Shown piece by piece: positions 11,801-22,700 of a DNA stretch of 47,226 nucleotides (position 1 is the stretch's first letter; the number at the start of each line of letters is the position of its first letter). Under the pieces are notes generated by a model, which was not told where the DNA came from, did no database searches, and saw nothing but the letters and a program-made list of their open reading frames with translations. Source of the stretch: Auxenochlorella pyrenoidosa (taxonomy: Eukaryota; Chlorophyta; Trebouxiophyceae; Chlorellales; Chlorellaceae). Location of the stretch: contig KQ481950.1 in the NCBI GenBank assembly GCA_001430745.1, positions 811,165 through 858,390 on the forward strand. Direction: 5' to 3'. A program made the position numbers and the translations under genes.

Positions 11801-14543
11801 NNGCGCCGCTGCCGGCGGGCGGCTACGCGGCGCGGCGTGCCAAGCGCGCGCGTGCCGACGAGTGGCGGCAGCGCCGGCTGGGCGGCGAGTCGGGTGATGC
11901 CATGGAGGACGACTTTGAGGCCGGCAGCGACAGCGAGGGGGAGGAGGACAGCGGTGAGTTGCTGGGGTCAAGCCGCGAGCCGAGCGGCTGTGGCGGAGGG
12001 TGTATAACAGGCTATTTGACAAGCGGCAGGGACACCTCCAGTCTGCCAGACCAGCTACTGAACCTGCAGTGGGGGCTGCAAGGCACCTGCACTGCTGCAG
12101 CCCGTGCAGCTGTCAAAGGCACGCGCCTTTTGACCGCGCCTTCCCGGCTTCTGCAGAGGGTTCAGGCAGCGGCTCGGAGGACGAGGGCAGCGGGGAGGAG
12201 GGGGAGGGCCTGACCAAGCTGGAGCGGCGGCGGCGCGAGCGGGCAGCGGGGGACCATCCGCTGCAGGAGGCCTTCAGGCAGGCCTCTGCACGCCTGCTCA
12301 AGAAGCACCGGGCAGCGGCAGGAGGTGAGTGTGGCAGTGCCACGACGGCAGCGCTGCAGCACCGCGCCTTGACAGGCTGGCAACGTTGCCGCGCTGCCCG
12401 CCTGCATGCTGCCGGCCCCTGTCTGGTGCATGGCTGCAGCGGGCGCCGTGCACGCCGCCATGTGGCCTGTTGCACACTGCGGCAGATGCCGGCCGAGGCA
12501 GTCAGCCACCATGGCCACTCACGCCCAGTCACCCTCCCTGTGTGCAGAGGAGGTCAGCTCAGAAGATGAGGAGGATGAGGATGGCGAGGAGGAGGGCAGC
12601 GAGGAAGAGGGCAGCGATGAGGAGGGGGCGGGTGGCAGCGGCTCGGATGAGGAGGGGCTTCAGGGCAGCTCAGAAGACGAGGATGAGGATGATGATGAAG
12701 AGGGGGATCCTGGGTCTGACGGGGAGCTCGCGCTTGACGGGGAAGCGGCAGCCAGCAGCGACGAGGAGGCAGACTCGGCTGACGAGGATCTCGAGGGCAG
12801 CAGCGGCAGCAGCGGCAGCGAGGAGGAGGAGGAGGAGGAGGAGGAGCGACAGCAGGGCGCGGCCGCAGCAGCGTCGGCACGAGCAGAGCAGAAGCAGCAG
12901 AAGCCTGCTGCCCCAGCGTTGGCTGCCGGCAGCGCGGCGCCTGCGTTGCCGCCTGGCGTGTCGGCAGACCTGCCCTACACCCCTCCGCTGCCAGACAGCT
13001 ATGAGGCCTTTGCCAAGGTGGGCGTTCTTGGTGGAGGCACGGCCGCCTGGAAACTTGTGTGCTGCCTGCAGCCTGGACACAGGGATGCTGCTCCCAGCAG
13101 CCCGGCCACCCCGCACGTGGATTTCCCCTGCCCGCTGGCCCGCCACGCTGCTCCCGCCAAGCTGCTCGCTGGCGCATCCTCAGGCCGCACGCGCATGCCT
13201 TGCACGCCCCGCCTGCACCCAGCCCCACCCGAATCCCGCCCTGGCTGCGCAGCTCACCGAGGGGCGGAGCGCCGCCGACCTGGCAGAGCTGATCCGCCGC
13301 ATCCGCGTGGTGCACGCGCCCGCCCTGGGCGGCCAGAGCCGCAAGGGCCTGCAGCTGCTGTACGGCATCCTGGTGCAGCACTTTGCCAGCCTGGCGGGCG
13401 GGCGGGCGCCGCCCCTGGCGCACCTGGACGTGCTGGTGCAGCCGCTGCTGGAGCTCACGCCGCAGGTGGGGCGGGGGCCCGTGCATGCGAGGTTTTCAGA
13501 AGGGGGAGGGCCACACTCGACTGCTGGCGTTGCATGCCCCGGCAAGCGGGGTCGGCACGGCTGCCGGCGCCCCTTGCGCTGCCCGCCGCGCCCTGCTGCC
13601 TTGCCTGCATGCATGTGCTGTCAGAATGCACAGAGCTGCTGCTTGGCAAGCACTTGACGAGCCTGCTGATCACCTCATGTGGTCCGCTCTGCGCGCAGGT
13701 GCCCTTCTACGCCGCCACGCTGGCGCGCGCCCGCCTGCAGCGCGCGCAGGAGCGGCTGGCAGAGTGCCTGCGCGACCCGGAGCTGCGCGCCGACGCCTGG
13801 CCCGCGCCCCGCGTGCTGCTGCTGCTCAAGCTGCTGGCCACCGTGTTCCCGGCATCAGGCAAGGGCTCGCATGGCCGCCCTGCTGCTTGGTCGGTCGCAG
13901 CCGCGCGCCCGGCGTGCTGCCAGCAGTGGGTCCAGGTCTGGTTGACTGACCGCTTGGGCCTTTGGAGTTCCCGTCGCTCCCTTGCTGATATTGCATGCAC
14001 TTCCAAGCTCACCCCCCGCCTGTGGTGCTCCCTTGCCATCTGCAGACAAGCGGCACCCGGTGCTGACGCCAGCGGGGCTGCTGGTGTGCAGCTGCCTCTC
14101 CAACTGCCCCGTGGCCCAGCCACGCCATGTTGCAACCGGTGGGAGCAGCCGCCCGGCAGCTCCCGCCTGCTCTTGCATGCCTGGTTGCTGCAGCCTGCTT
14201 GCCACACATGCGTGAGTCTGCCTGCGTCCTTTCTGGCCAGGCATCTAACCTGCCCTGTGCTGCTGCCCCTGATGCAGGCCTCTTCCTGGCGAGCCTGGCG
14301 CTGCACCTGCACTCCCAGGCCCAGCGATTCGTGCCCGAGCCGCTGGCGTTTGCGGTGCAGCTGCTGCAAGCCACGCTGCCTGCGGGCTGCGCACCGCCCA
14401 GCAGCAGCAGCAGCAGCAGCCACCAGCGGCAGCTAGATGCAGACGAGCCTCGCTGGCTGGCGGTCCAAGCCTCGGATGCAGGGGCCGACTCCCTGCCGGC
14501 TGCCGCGGAGGACATTCCCCCGCTGGAGCTGGCCCGAGTGCTG

Positions 14544-14577
<34 letters not shown>

Positions 14578-15927
14578 ATGACGCCTACTGGCGGTCGGCA
14601 GGCTTCAAGACGTCGGCAGCAGCGGCAGCAGTTCGCCTGGTCGGGCGCGCGGCAGAGCTGCTGGCGGGCAACGCGGCGCTGCCTGCGATCCTGGCGCCGG
14701 CGCAGGCGGCGCTGCGCGCCATTGTTGCGGCGGCAGACGCGGCGGCAGCGCAGCAGCAGGCAGGGGCTGCGGCACCTCCTGCCAGCAGCAAGAAGAAGCA
14801 GCGGAAGCAGCAGCAGAAGGAGCAGCGGGGCGTCGGCGGCGCGGCTGCTGCCGCGCCCTCGGCCATCCTCGCCCCCGGGCTCGTGCAGCTGTGCCGCGCC
14901 ACGCTGGCGGCGCTGGACGCGGCGGCGGCCTCGGCAGCTTCCTCGCGGCGCCCGCTGTACAACGTGGCGCTGCTCAAGGTGGCGGAGAAGAGGCAGTACA
15001 ACCCTCGCTTTGAGGAGGACTTTGTGTCGGGCAAGGACTATGACCCCGACAGGTGCGCCCGCGGGCACAGGACAGGGCTGCGCCCCCCCTGCCTGAACGG
15101 CCTGCTGCGCGAGGGCCTTAGGGTGTAGCGGGAGGTTGCTGGACACCGCGAGCGACCGCGCACACGCCATGCAATGTGGATGTGGGTTTTGTACCCCCAC
15201 GTCTGCCTGACCCTGTGCTTGCGCTGATGTCGCACCTGCCCTGGCCACCCCCCCCCGAGTGCTGCCCCGTGCCCGCTCCCACATGCCTGCAGGGAGCGTT
15301 CGGAGCGGCGCAAGCTGCAGCGCGCGCTGCGGCGCGAGGAGCGCGGCGCGGCGCGCGAGCTGCGGCGCGACGCAGGTGGGCGCGCAAACCGCTGGTCACA
15401 TCTGGCAGGCCGCCGGGGTGCTGCCATGCTGAGCAGCTGCAGTCGTCAGCACTAAGGCTGGTACGGCGTGCGCTGCAGTTCTGTGGCCAGACTGCATGCA
15501 CGCGACTCACATCGAGCCAAGCCCACCCCCCACCCAAACTCTCTCCGTGCTGTGTTGCCCCCGCAGCCTTCATGGCCGAGGTGCGGGACCGCGAGAAGGC
15601 GGCAAAGCAGGCCGAGCTGTTTGCCTCAGGTGGGTGCTGCCTGCCTTGGCATGGTGCAGCACAGTGATAAGTAGCTCTGCGGTGGCACGGTGCAAGGCGA
15701 GTCCGGGCCTGATGGATCCTGGTCCAGGCACATGCAAGGGCCAGCCACAGCCTTCCGGCCTTTGCATCTGCGCATCGAGATCCCAGCGCGACTGCTTCTG
15801 CCCCCCCCTCCCCTCCCCCCGGCCTGTGCCCGCCGCAGAGAAGCGCGCCAAGTCCTTCCTGCAGCAGCAGCAGGCAGACTACAAGTCGGGCGGCCAGGGC
15901 GGCATGTGGAAGCGCAAGAAGAAGTGA
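8829..15927 (+). CDS. NOP14: Nucleolar protein NOP14 (U3 snoRNP / SSU processome factor)
   Basis: NOP14 acts in the nucleolus in 90S pre-ribosome assembly and 18S rRNA maturation, with EMG1 and NOC4 as known partners in yeast. Seventeen exons: 8829-9002, 9155-9227, 9489-9664, 9860-10027, 10295-10398, 10592-10648, 10812-10912, 11135-11953, 12157-12324, 12548-13017, 13253-13465, 13699-13858, 14046-14138, 14278-15052, 15293-15375, 15567-15629, 15839-15927. Signatures are FERLSNKKRFDILGRKVKGE near the N-terminus, TLLVEYKQLRKANAFIDRRF, YHFGGGLFERK, a long Asp/Glu/Ser-rich acidic region, DLPYTPPLPDSYEAF, and the C-terminal YNPRFEEDFVSGKDYDPDR with a basic end MWKRKKK. At about 1,261 codons (including 175 N codons of the gap) it is longer than yeast or human NOP14 (roughly 800-860), owing to low-complexity insertions. 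The gap 11278-11802 keeps frame. One intron (13859-14045) has a GC donor. Confidence 0.95.
9435..9444 (+). promoter_or_regulatory. E2F-consensus-like site in NOP14 intron 2
   Basis: The ten bases TTTTCCCGCC match the core E2F/DP consensus TTTSSCGC. They lie inside the second NOP14 intron, about 600 bp after its start codon and about 1.2 kb from the RBR start. One match in GC-rich DNA can arise by chance, so function is speculative. Confidence 0.25.
11278..11802. other. Assembly gap (525 N) inside NOP14 exon 8
   Basis: A run of 525 N replaces part of NOP14 between an acidic Glu/Asp/Gly/Ala-rich segment and a Lys/Arg-rich segment. The length is a multiple of three and both sides read in the same frame, but the true sequence may differ in length and might hide an intron. 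Confidence 0.99.
13859..14045 (+). other. GC-AG intron in NOP14
   Basis: The exon ends with the residues VFPAS and a leftover base, and the next exon resumes DKRHPVLTPAGLL, the equivalent of the conserved SDFRHPV motif of NOP14. The donor reads AG|GCAAGG, a close match to the GC-AG donor consensus, and the acceptor is CTGCAG. Confidence 0.8.
14400..14573 (+). repeat. Two (AGC)n tracts encoding poly-Ser in NOP14
   Basis: AGC repeats at about 14400-14421 and 14545-14573 encode serine runs within exon 14. They sit either side of an unconserved segment between the HEAT-like C-terminal parts of NOP14. Confidence 0.8.
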
Positions 15928-16757
15928 ACGCGGCGTGTTGCAAGCATGCCCTGCCACCTGTAATGCCGCGCTACCCGACTGCCCAACCACACCGCGGGGA
16001 AGCTGGGCTGGGGGGACTCGAGCGGCCGGTTGAAGAGCAGGTGGAGGCAAATGGCAGCCAAAAATCAGTTTTTCAGGTCAAAATGAGCGCAGGTAGCCCT
16101 CACTGATCACGGCCCTCGTCAGAGAGAATAGCGCAGAGCGGCGCTTAGTATCGTGGCAGCCGGGGGGGAAGTCGCCATCAGTGCTTGCTGTGCCAGAGCA
16201 CCAGCAGTGCACTGCAGTGGAGGGCGCGACTGGATCGACCGCTCATTCCCAAAATTGCATTCTCTTCGAAAGCCCCCGATATTCACGCTGGCCCGAGCTG
16301 CCCTGCGAAGGCACAAAACTTGGGCGCAGTTCGAGCCCAGTGCCTCGAGGCTTTCGGCACGTTCCAGAGCTCCGAAATTGATGCCGATCTCCTGCAGAGG
16401 GCTAACCGAAACGAGGGCTGGACAGCAGGTGTAAGTCGACCAGGCGCGCCAAACGCTTTGTGACAACGGGCGCTGAAGCCCATGCAAGGCTCGAAACACG
16501 GCAATCAGAGATCCCGATCAACTTTGCAACCCGCGCCGGTGAGGCGTCCTTCAGGTGCTGCCGTTGCCGCCGCCCGCACCAGGCCTTGCGACTGCAAGCA
16601 GCACCTGTAATAAGGTTTGGGGCCGATTCCAGCACCTGCTGTCAACACCCAGTCGGACAGCCAGCAGGCGAAAGTATATTGTTAGCACTCCATTTGCGGG
16701 CAGATCATCTTGTCCGTGCCACCAGCGGCGCAGGCTTGGTAGGCTTGAGCCGGCACC
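15928..16757. other. Intergenic: NOP14 3' flank and CSC1 upstream region
   Basis: About 830 bp without a supported gene. It starts with the NOP14 3' UTR and its TGTAA signal and ends with the presumed promoter and 5' UTR of the channel gene. The middle (16080-16640) is less GC-rich than the exons. A second TGTAA occurs near 16607. Short frames on both strands show no family resemblance. Confidence 0.5.
15959..15963 (+). terminator. TGTAA polyadenylation signal of NOP14
   Basis: The pentanucleotide TGTAA, the usual chlorophyte poly(A) signal, lies 32 nt past the NOP14 stop codon. Confidence 0.65.
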
Positions 16758-19700
16758 ATGTCGAACGGCACGAGCTTCTCCGCTGTCGACCAACTGCTGG
16801 TGAGCCCCCTCCTTGCATATCTGGCTTGATGTCATGCTGTCTTGCACCGGCTTCCCCTGTCCGTCTGCCTGGACATGCTTTCTCCTGCTGCTGAATGTGA
16901 ACGACTAAACCCAACCGTCTGCTTGTCCCACCGTGCTGCCCTGGCAGAACTGCACCACGGGCGAGGGCGGCTTCAACTCCACCAGCCCCTGCTACAACAC
17001 ACAGATCAATGGTGCGAGGGTGCTTGGGGTCAGCGGGTTGCGCTAGGGTCTGTACTGCAAGCCGTCTTCTGGCACCTGCAACTGATTGAAACCTTCCTGG
17101 CTTTCCCTTGCCCACACGCCAGGCGACCAAATCTTGTCTGGCATGGTCATCAACTTGGTCATCGGCACGCTGTGCTTCACCGGCTTTGTGCTGTGGCGCG
17201 ACAAGTGAGGGGGCATGGGCAGCCCTGCACGGAACAGCCTGCTCTGGCACCCATCTCTGTGCCAGCAGAGCAAATGCCACAGCGGCTAGCACAGCTTCTT
17301 CCCATTCCTGAGACCTGATGGCCACCCGCCGCTGCACCCCCAAGCACAGGTTTGCCATCTACTTCAACCGCCTGCGGCTGCCAGAGGTACCGCCTGCGCT
17401 GCGCCCGCCGCCGATGGATGTGTCGGGCCTGCGCCGCCTGTGGAGCTGGCTGGGCCCCGTGCTCACGGTTCCCGACAAGCGCCTGCTCGAGTCCGCCGGC
17501 CTGGATGCCTTGGTGGGTGCTGGGGAAGTGCATAGACGCCTGGGTGCTGGAGGTTTGGGATGCATCGCGCCCAAGGATGGTGCTACCATGTGCATCCTGG
17601 CAGACGCCCACCCTTTTGTCACGTGCTGCCCCGATGCCGCTGCCCGCCTGCAGATGGCGCAGCGGGTGATAGGCTTCGGGAACCTGATGTTCGCGCCCCT
17701 GACCATCCTGGGAGTGGGAGTGTGAGCTGGAGCTGTGTGGGCGCAGCCGGGGCTCTGCAGGCGTGTTCAGGCTGCTGAGCGTGGAGCGCGCTCCCTGCGT
17801 TTAGCTGCAACAGCAGTGCCGGCAATCCGCGCTAGCAGTGGAGCAACCGCACCAGTTTTCCCTGGTCAAACATCCCTGCGCCCCTCCTGCCGCAGCCTGC
17901 TGCCGGTCAACTACACATCCTATGTCCCCGACCCCGCGCTCACCACCACCGACTCAAACGGCACCACCGTGAACGATGCATTCCTGAGGATGACGATGAG
18001 CGCCATCCCCACCGGATCCAGCGTGCTCTGGTGGGCTGCGCCGGCACATGCTGGCACCACACACGTTGCCTGCAGGCCTCGGGCGGGGAGCAAAAGGCGT
18101 GCATGTGGCAGCCAGGCTGACATGTAATCCAGCATGCCGCTGCAGAGGGCACAGCTCTGGCTAGCGGAGTTTGTGTGACAATGCCACGAGCCCGCCGCAC
18201 CAAGCTCGCCCCGCCCTCGCTTGCAGGCTGCACTTTGTGTTCACCTACATATTCATTGCATGGGTGTGCTTCCTGCTGATCCAGTACTACAAGGTGAGGC
18301 CAGCTGGACGCCGCCCAAGCTGCCATTGCCATGCTGGGTTCCCCCCGGGAGGTCGGGGCCGTGTGGAAAACAGGTGCTGTGTGAGCCTCCCACACCGGCG
18401 CCGCCAACACATTGCCTGCGCATGCGGCTGCTCCGCCTCCCCCTCTGCCCTCTGCGCCCGCAGGAGTTCATCTCGCTGCGGCAGGCGCACGACGAGCAGC
18501 TGGTGCGGAGCGCGGAGCTGGGGCGGCGCTGCTCGCTGCTGGATGACCAAGGGCTGGGCGGCGGCAGCGGCGGCGCGCACCAAATCATGTCGCAGCTGCG
18601 CCTGCGCCTGTCCCTGGCCAGCGGCAGCTGGCCCGGGGGCTCCGTGACCAGCGCTAGCAGCAGAGGGGGCGGCAGGCACGCTGGCGCCGACATGGCGGGC
18701 AAGCATGTGGCAGTCCACTTCAGCTTTGGCCCGCCCTCGGAGCCAGGCTCGGGGCCGCAGATGCTCGACAGCGCGCTGGGCAGCGGCAGCGTGGGCAGCG
18801 CGGGCTCCGACGGCGGGCTGCGCCTGCGGGCGCGCTACAGCGCCCCACAGTCGCTGGGTAGCGCGGGCGGCAGCGAGGCCGGCGGCGCAGCGCCGCACCA
18901 TGCGAGCACCAACGGTGTGGGCAGGGGGGGCGGCAGCAGGGAGCCCCCTGGCCATGCTGGGCTGCCTGCCTCCAAGACCTCGAACAGCAGCCACGATGAG
19001 GGGGCAGCGCTGATGGCGGGCCGGCCCTCCACGCTGGCAGGCATCTCTGAGGGGGAGGAGGGCGCCGAGGCTGCTGCCGGTGCTGTGGATGCCACCTCAG
19101 TGGAGGGCGGCGCTGCAGGAGGACATGCACTCTCGGCGGATGTAGCAGGCTCAGGAGATGTTGCAGCAGCAGGCACCGTCTTTGCCGTCATGCCGAGCCC
19201 CTTCAGCAGCAGCGGCGGCAGCGGAGCGCTGCAACCATTTGCCAGCGGCAGCATTTTGGGGGCACCGGCGCCGCCGCCAGTCATTGGGGCAGCCAGCATG
19301 GGGGCTCTGAGCAGCGGCGGCGGCGGCAAGGCCAGCGGTAGGGCAGAAGGTGGCAGCCTGGAGTGGGATGAGCTGGCGGAGCCCTTCCCGCTCATCCGGG
19401 CTGCCGACGCAGCTCAGTTCTACACAGTGCTCATCGTGGACGAGGCTTTCGAGCAGTTCTCCGCCAGGTGGGGCTTTCCACAGCTGGCGCCTGGACCGTG
19501 GGCCTGCACCGCGCTGAGTGAGGCTTGGCATGGCCACAGAGCGGCATATGAATGACGGGAAGCCACGCAGCTTGATGTGAAATGGCAAATATGAGAGGCA
19601 ACCCGAGGGCCTGCCCTGCATGCATCCACACGCAGGCATGAGGAGAAGCCCTGGATTTGGAAGCTTCCCAAGAAGCTTGCGGGCACGCCCCGGGCGAGCA

Positions 19701-22700
19701 GGGACGCGCTCAATGCCCTGTTTGCAGAGGTGCGAGCCAGGGTGGGTGTTTGTCTGGGCTCTTCTTGCTCCGGTACCCTGCTGCGGGCAAACTGGCGCAA
19801 CTTGGCACATCTGCCTCCTGCCATGGCATCGGGCCATCTGCGTGTGTATTCGCGTGTGCAGAGCAAGGCGCTGGCGAAGCTGAAGAGCAAGAAGCAGCAG
19901 CAGCACCTGCAGGAGTGCGAGCGCCGCATGCAGGTGAGCCGGCCGCGAGTGTGGGGTGCGCCCTCCTGGCATCTGCACCACAAACCTCCTTGCAGCGGGC
20001 TCAGGCCTGTCATGGTGTGAGGGAGCTGCCGCTGGGCACTGCCTCAGCCCAGCTGCGCCCTGCCCGCCGGGCATTTCATACAGGTGGCTGAGGAGACGTA
20101 TCGCGAGATTTTTGGGGACGACTTTGACCGCATCGTGCCCGTCTACGACCCAAGGGCTGTAGGTGGGTGGCCCTCAGGCGCCCCGCTGCCGGACGCTTGT
20201 CTAGGGCTAGCCGTCTTTGCAGCTGCTGCACCGCTGAGCTGTGGGCACCACAGACTTGCTCCCGGCCTGCTACTATGCACCACTCCTGTGAGCTCCGCGT
20301 GTCACTGGGCCCCTGCTGCTGTGCGCCGCAACCGCCGGTGTGCCGTCCTTCCGCAGACAAGCTGCTCCAGCGCTGGTACAACGAGCGGCTGCGGCTGGAC
20401 CGCCTGCGGCTGCAGCTGGAGGAGCTGCAGGCACGGCTGCACACGCTGGAGAAGCAAGGCGCGGCAGAGGGGCAGCAAGGGCCGCAGCACCAGCAGACGG
20501 ACGAGGAGGCCGGCGCGGCGGCACCCTCAGAAAAGGGCGCCGCATCCAAGGGCAGCAGAGGCGACGCCGCTGCCGGCAGCGCGCCGCGGCGCTGGTGCGC
20601 CTGCGGAAGCCCGATGACGGCGGAGAAGCGGCAGGAGAAAGTGGCGCGGCTGCAGAGCCAGCGCGCTAAGAAGGAGGGGGACATTGCGGATGCTGAGCGG
20701 GTTCTGGCAGACTTGCAGGTGGGAGGGAGCTGGTGGATGGCTGCCGCGTGCGCTTGATGGCGTTGCTACGCGCCGGGGCGTGCGTGTTCAGCCGTATGGC
20801 TGTCACAGGAATTTGCCCGTCTGTCCCTGGTGGCCTGGCAGCAGCCTGATGTGTGTGCGTGTTCTGCTCCACTCCCTTCCCGCCGCAGGGCCAGATCGAG
20901 GAGGCGCAGATTGCGGCGGCAGAGGCGCGCCCGGCGCCGTGCTTCTTCGCCACCTTCCGCTCGGCGCAGGCGGCCGCCTATGCTGCGCAGCTGAACCTCA
21001 ACCCGCTGCAGGAGCGCATGATGCGGTGAGTGGCTGCACAGCAGTGTCGCAGCAGGTGCTCGGGTGCATTAGCTGTGGCTGTGCATGCTTGGGTGCGCAT
21101 GTGCAGGGCAGAGCAAGGCTACAGTGGCGCATGGTCGCCTTGCTGCCTTGTGAGAGATGATGTCCAGGCTGCCGTGCTGTGCATGCCTGCCCCCAAGGCG
21201 CGGCTGTGGAGCGCGCAGCCCTCTTGCGTCTGAGCCCCGCTACTCGTGGCTTTTGCACATGTCTCCTCTGCAGCGCCTTGCCCGCCCCCGCCCCCAGCAA
21301 CGTCAACTACACCGCACTCCTGCGGGGCTGGGTGGCGCGCGGCACCCGGCCCATGGTGGTCTTCCTCTTTGTGCTGGCCATGATTCTGTTCCCCATCGGT
21401 ACATTTGCAGGTGGGCAGGGGTAGGGCTACGGATTGTCCGTCGATCGGGTGGGGATTTGCACAGGCTGGGAATGTCATGGGGAGATGGAGGGGGATGGTC
21501 CCGTTGGGCCCTGTAGGCAGCGCTGCGCCTGCAGCTTGAAGCACCCAGCCTCGCAGCTGCCCCTGCTGTTCTGCAGGCATCTGTGGCACCATCGTCAACG
21601 GCGTCTGCGGGGCCAGTGGCAGCGACACACTGTCGGCCAACGGCAGCTGGTTCTGCTCAGGTGCACAGCAGCTGCCTGCCTGAGCGCAGGCTTGGCATGC
21701 CGCCCTGCCTACCTAGTACATAGTTTGATGTGCATCACACCACTCTGTGCATGTCCCCAGCTGCAAAACCCTACTGCCTGTTCTGCCCGGCGCAGACGAC
21801 ACCTTTGCCGCGTTCCTACGCACCATCATCTCCTCGGTGCTGCCCTCCATCCTGCTGAGCGTGTGGCAGGCGGTGGTGCTGCCGCTGTGGTTCTACACCT
21901 GCGCCCAGGTGGGGCAGGCTCCCTGGGCCCGCAGGCTCGCCCAGCCACCGCACAGCACGGGGCGGGGCTGGTTTTGGGAGCTGCAACAAGCACTGCTCGG
22001 CGGCCAGCAAAGAGCAGCGTACCACTCGCGGGAGTCCCAAGGCTTGCGCGCGTCCTCCCCCCCTCCCCGCGCTGCAGGCGGAGGGCACGCACTACTCGTT
22101 CACCTCGCTGGACCTGCGCTGCGGCACCTGGTTCTTCATGGTGAGCCCCTCCTCTGCACGAGGAACCACAGGTTCAGTGATGTGGGGCCAGCGCACAGGC
22201 TATGCATCCCAGGCCCCCCAGCAGCAGGCATGCGCCTGCGCAGCGCAGCCCCCGTCTGTGCGGCAGAAAGAGGACCGGGCCGCCCAGACGTGCTGTGCCT
22301 CGCCCTCCCGCCCCGGGCCTGCAGCACGACCTGCTCAACGTGTTCCTGGGCGGCATGCTTGGCGGCTCTGTCGTGTATGGGCTGCGCGAGGTCATCAACG
22401 ACCCCAGTGAGCCTCGCCTGCTGCTGCTGCTGCTGCTGTTTCCCACGGCAAGGCAGTAGGGTGCTGGACCTGCCGGGTGCTGCCAGCTGCCTGCGGCAGG
22501 TCCTGTTGGCCTTGCAGCGGCCCGTTCTCAGCCGGTGCGCCCGCCGCCCCTCCACCCTGCAGGCCAGTTCTTCACCATCCTGGGCCAGGCAGTCCCGGCC
22601 TCCTCGAATTTCTTCATCAATTTCCTTTCATTCAAGTGAGGCGCCCCACGCTGCCCATCGTCTCAGTGCCTGCACAAGAGTCTGACCAGGGTTGCCCTTG

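Noticed and set aside
12406..14436. 676-codon continuous + strand frame
   Set aside because: It covers NOP14 exon 10 in frame but then runs on through introns and out-of-frame exons; the spliced model restores NOP14 homology.
16262..16345. tRNA-like T-loop GTTCGAGCCC
   Set aside because: The bases either side cannot form the 5-bp T stem and no matching acceptor or anticodon arm is present.
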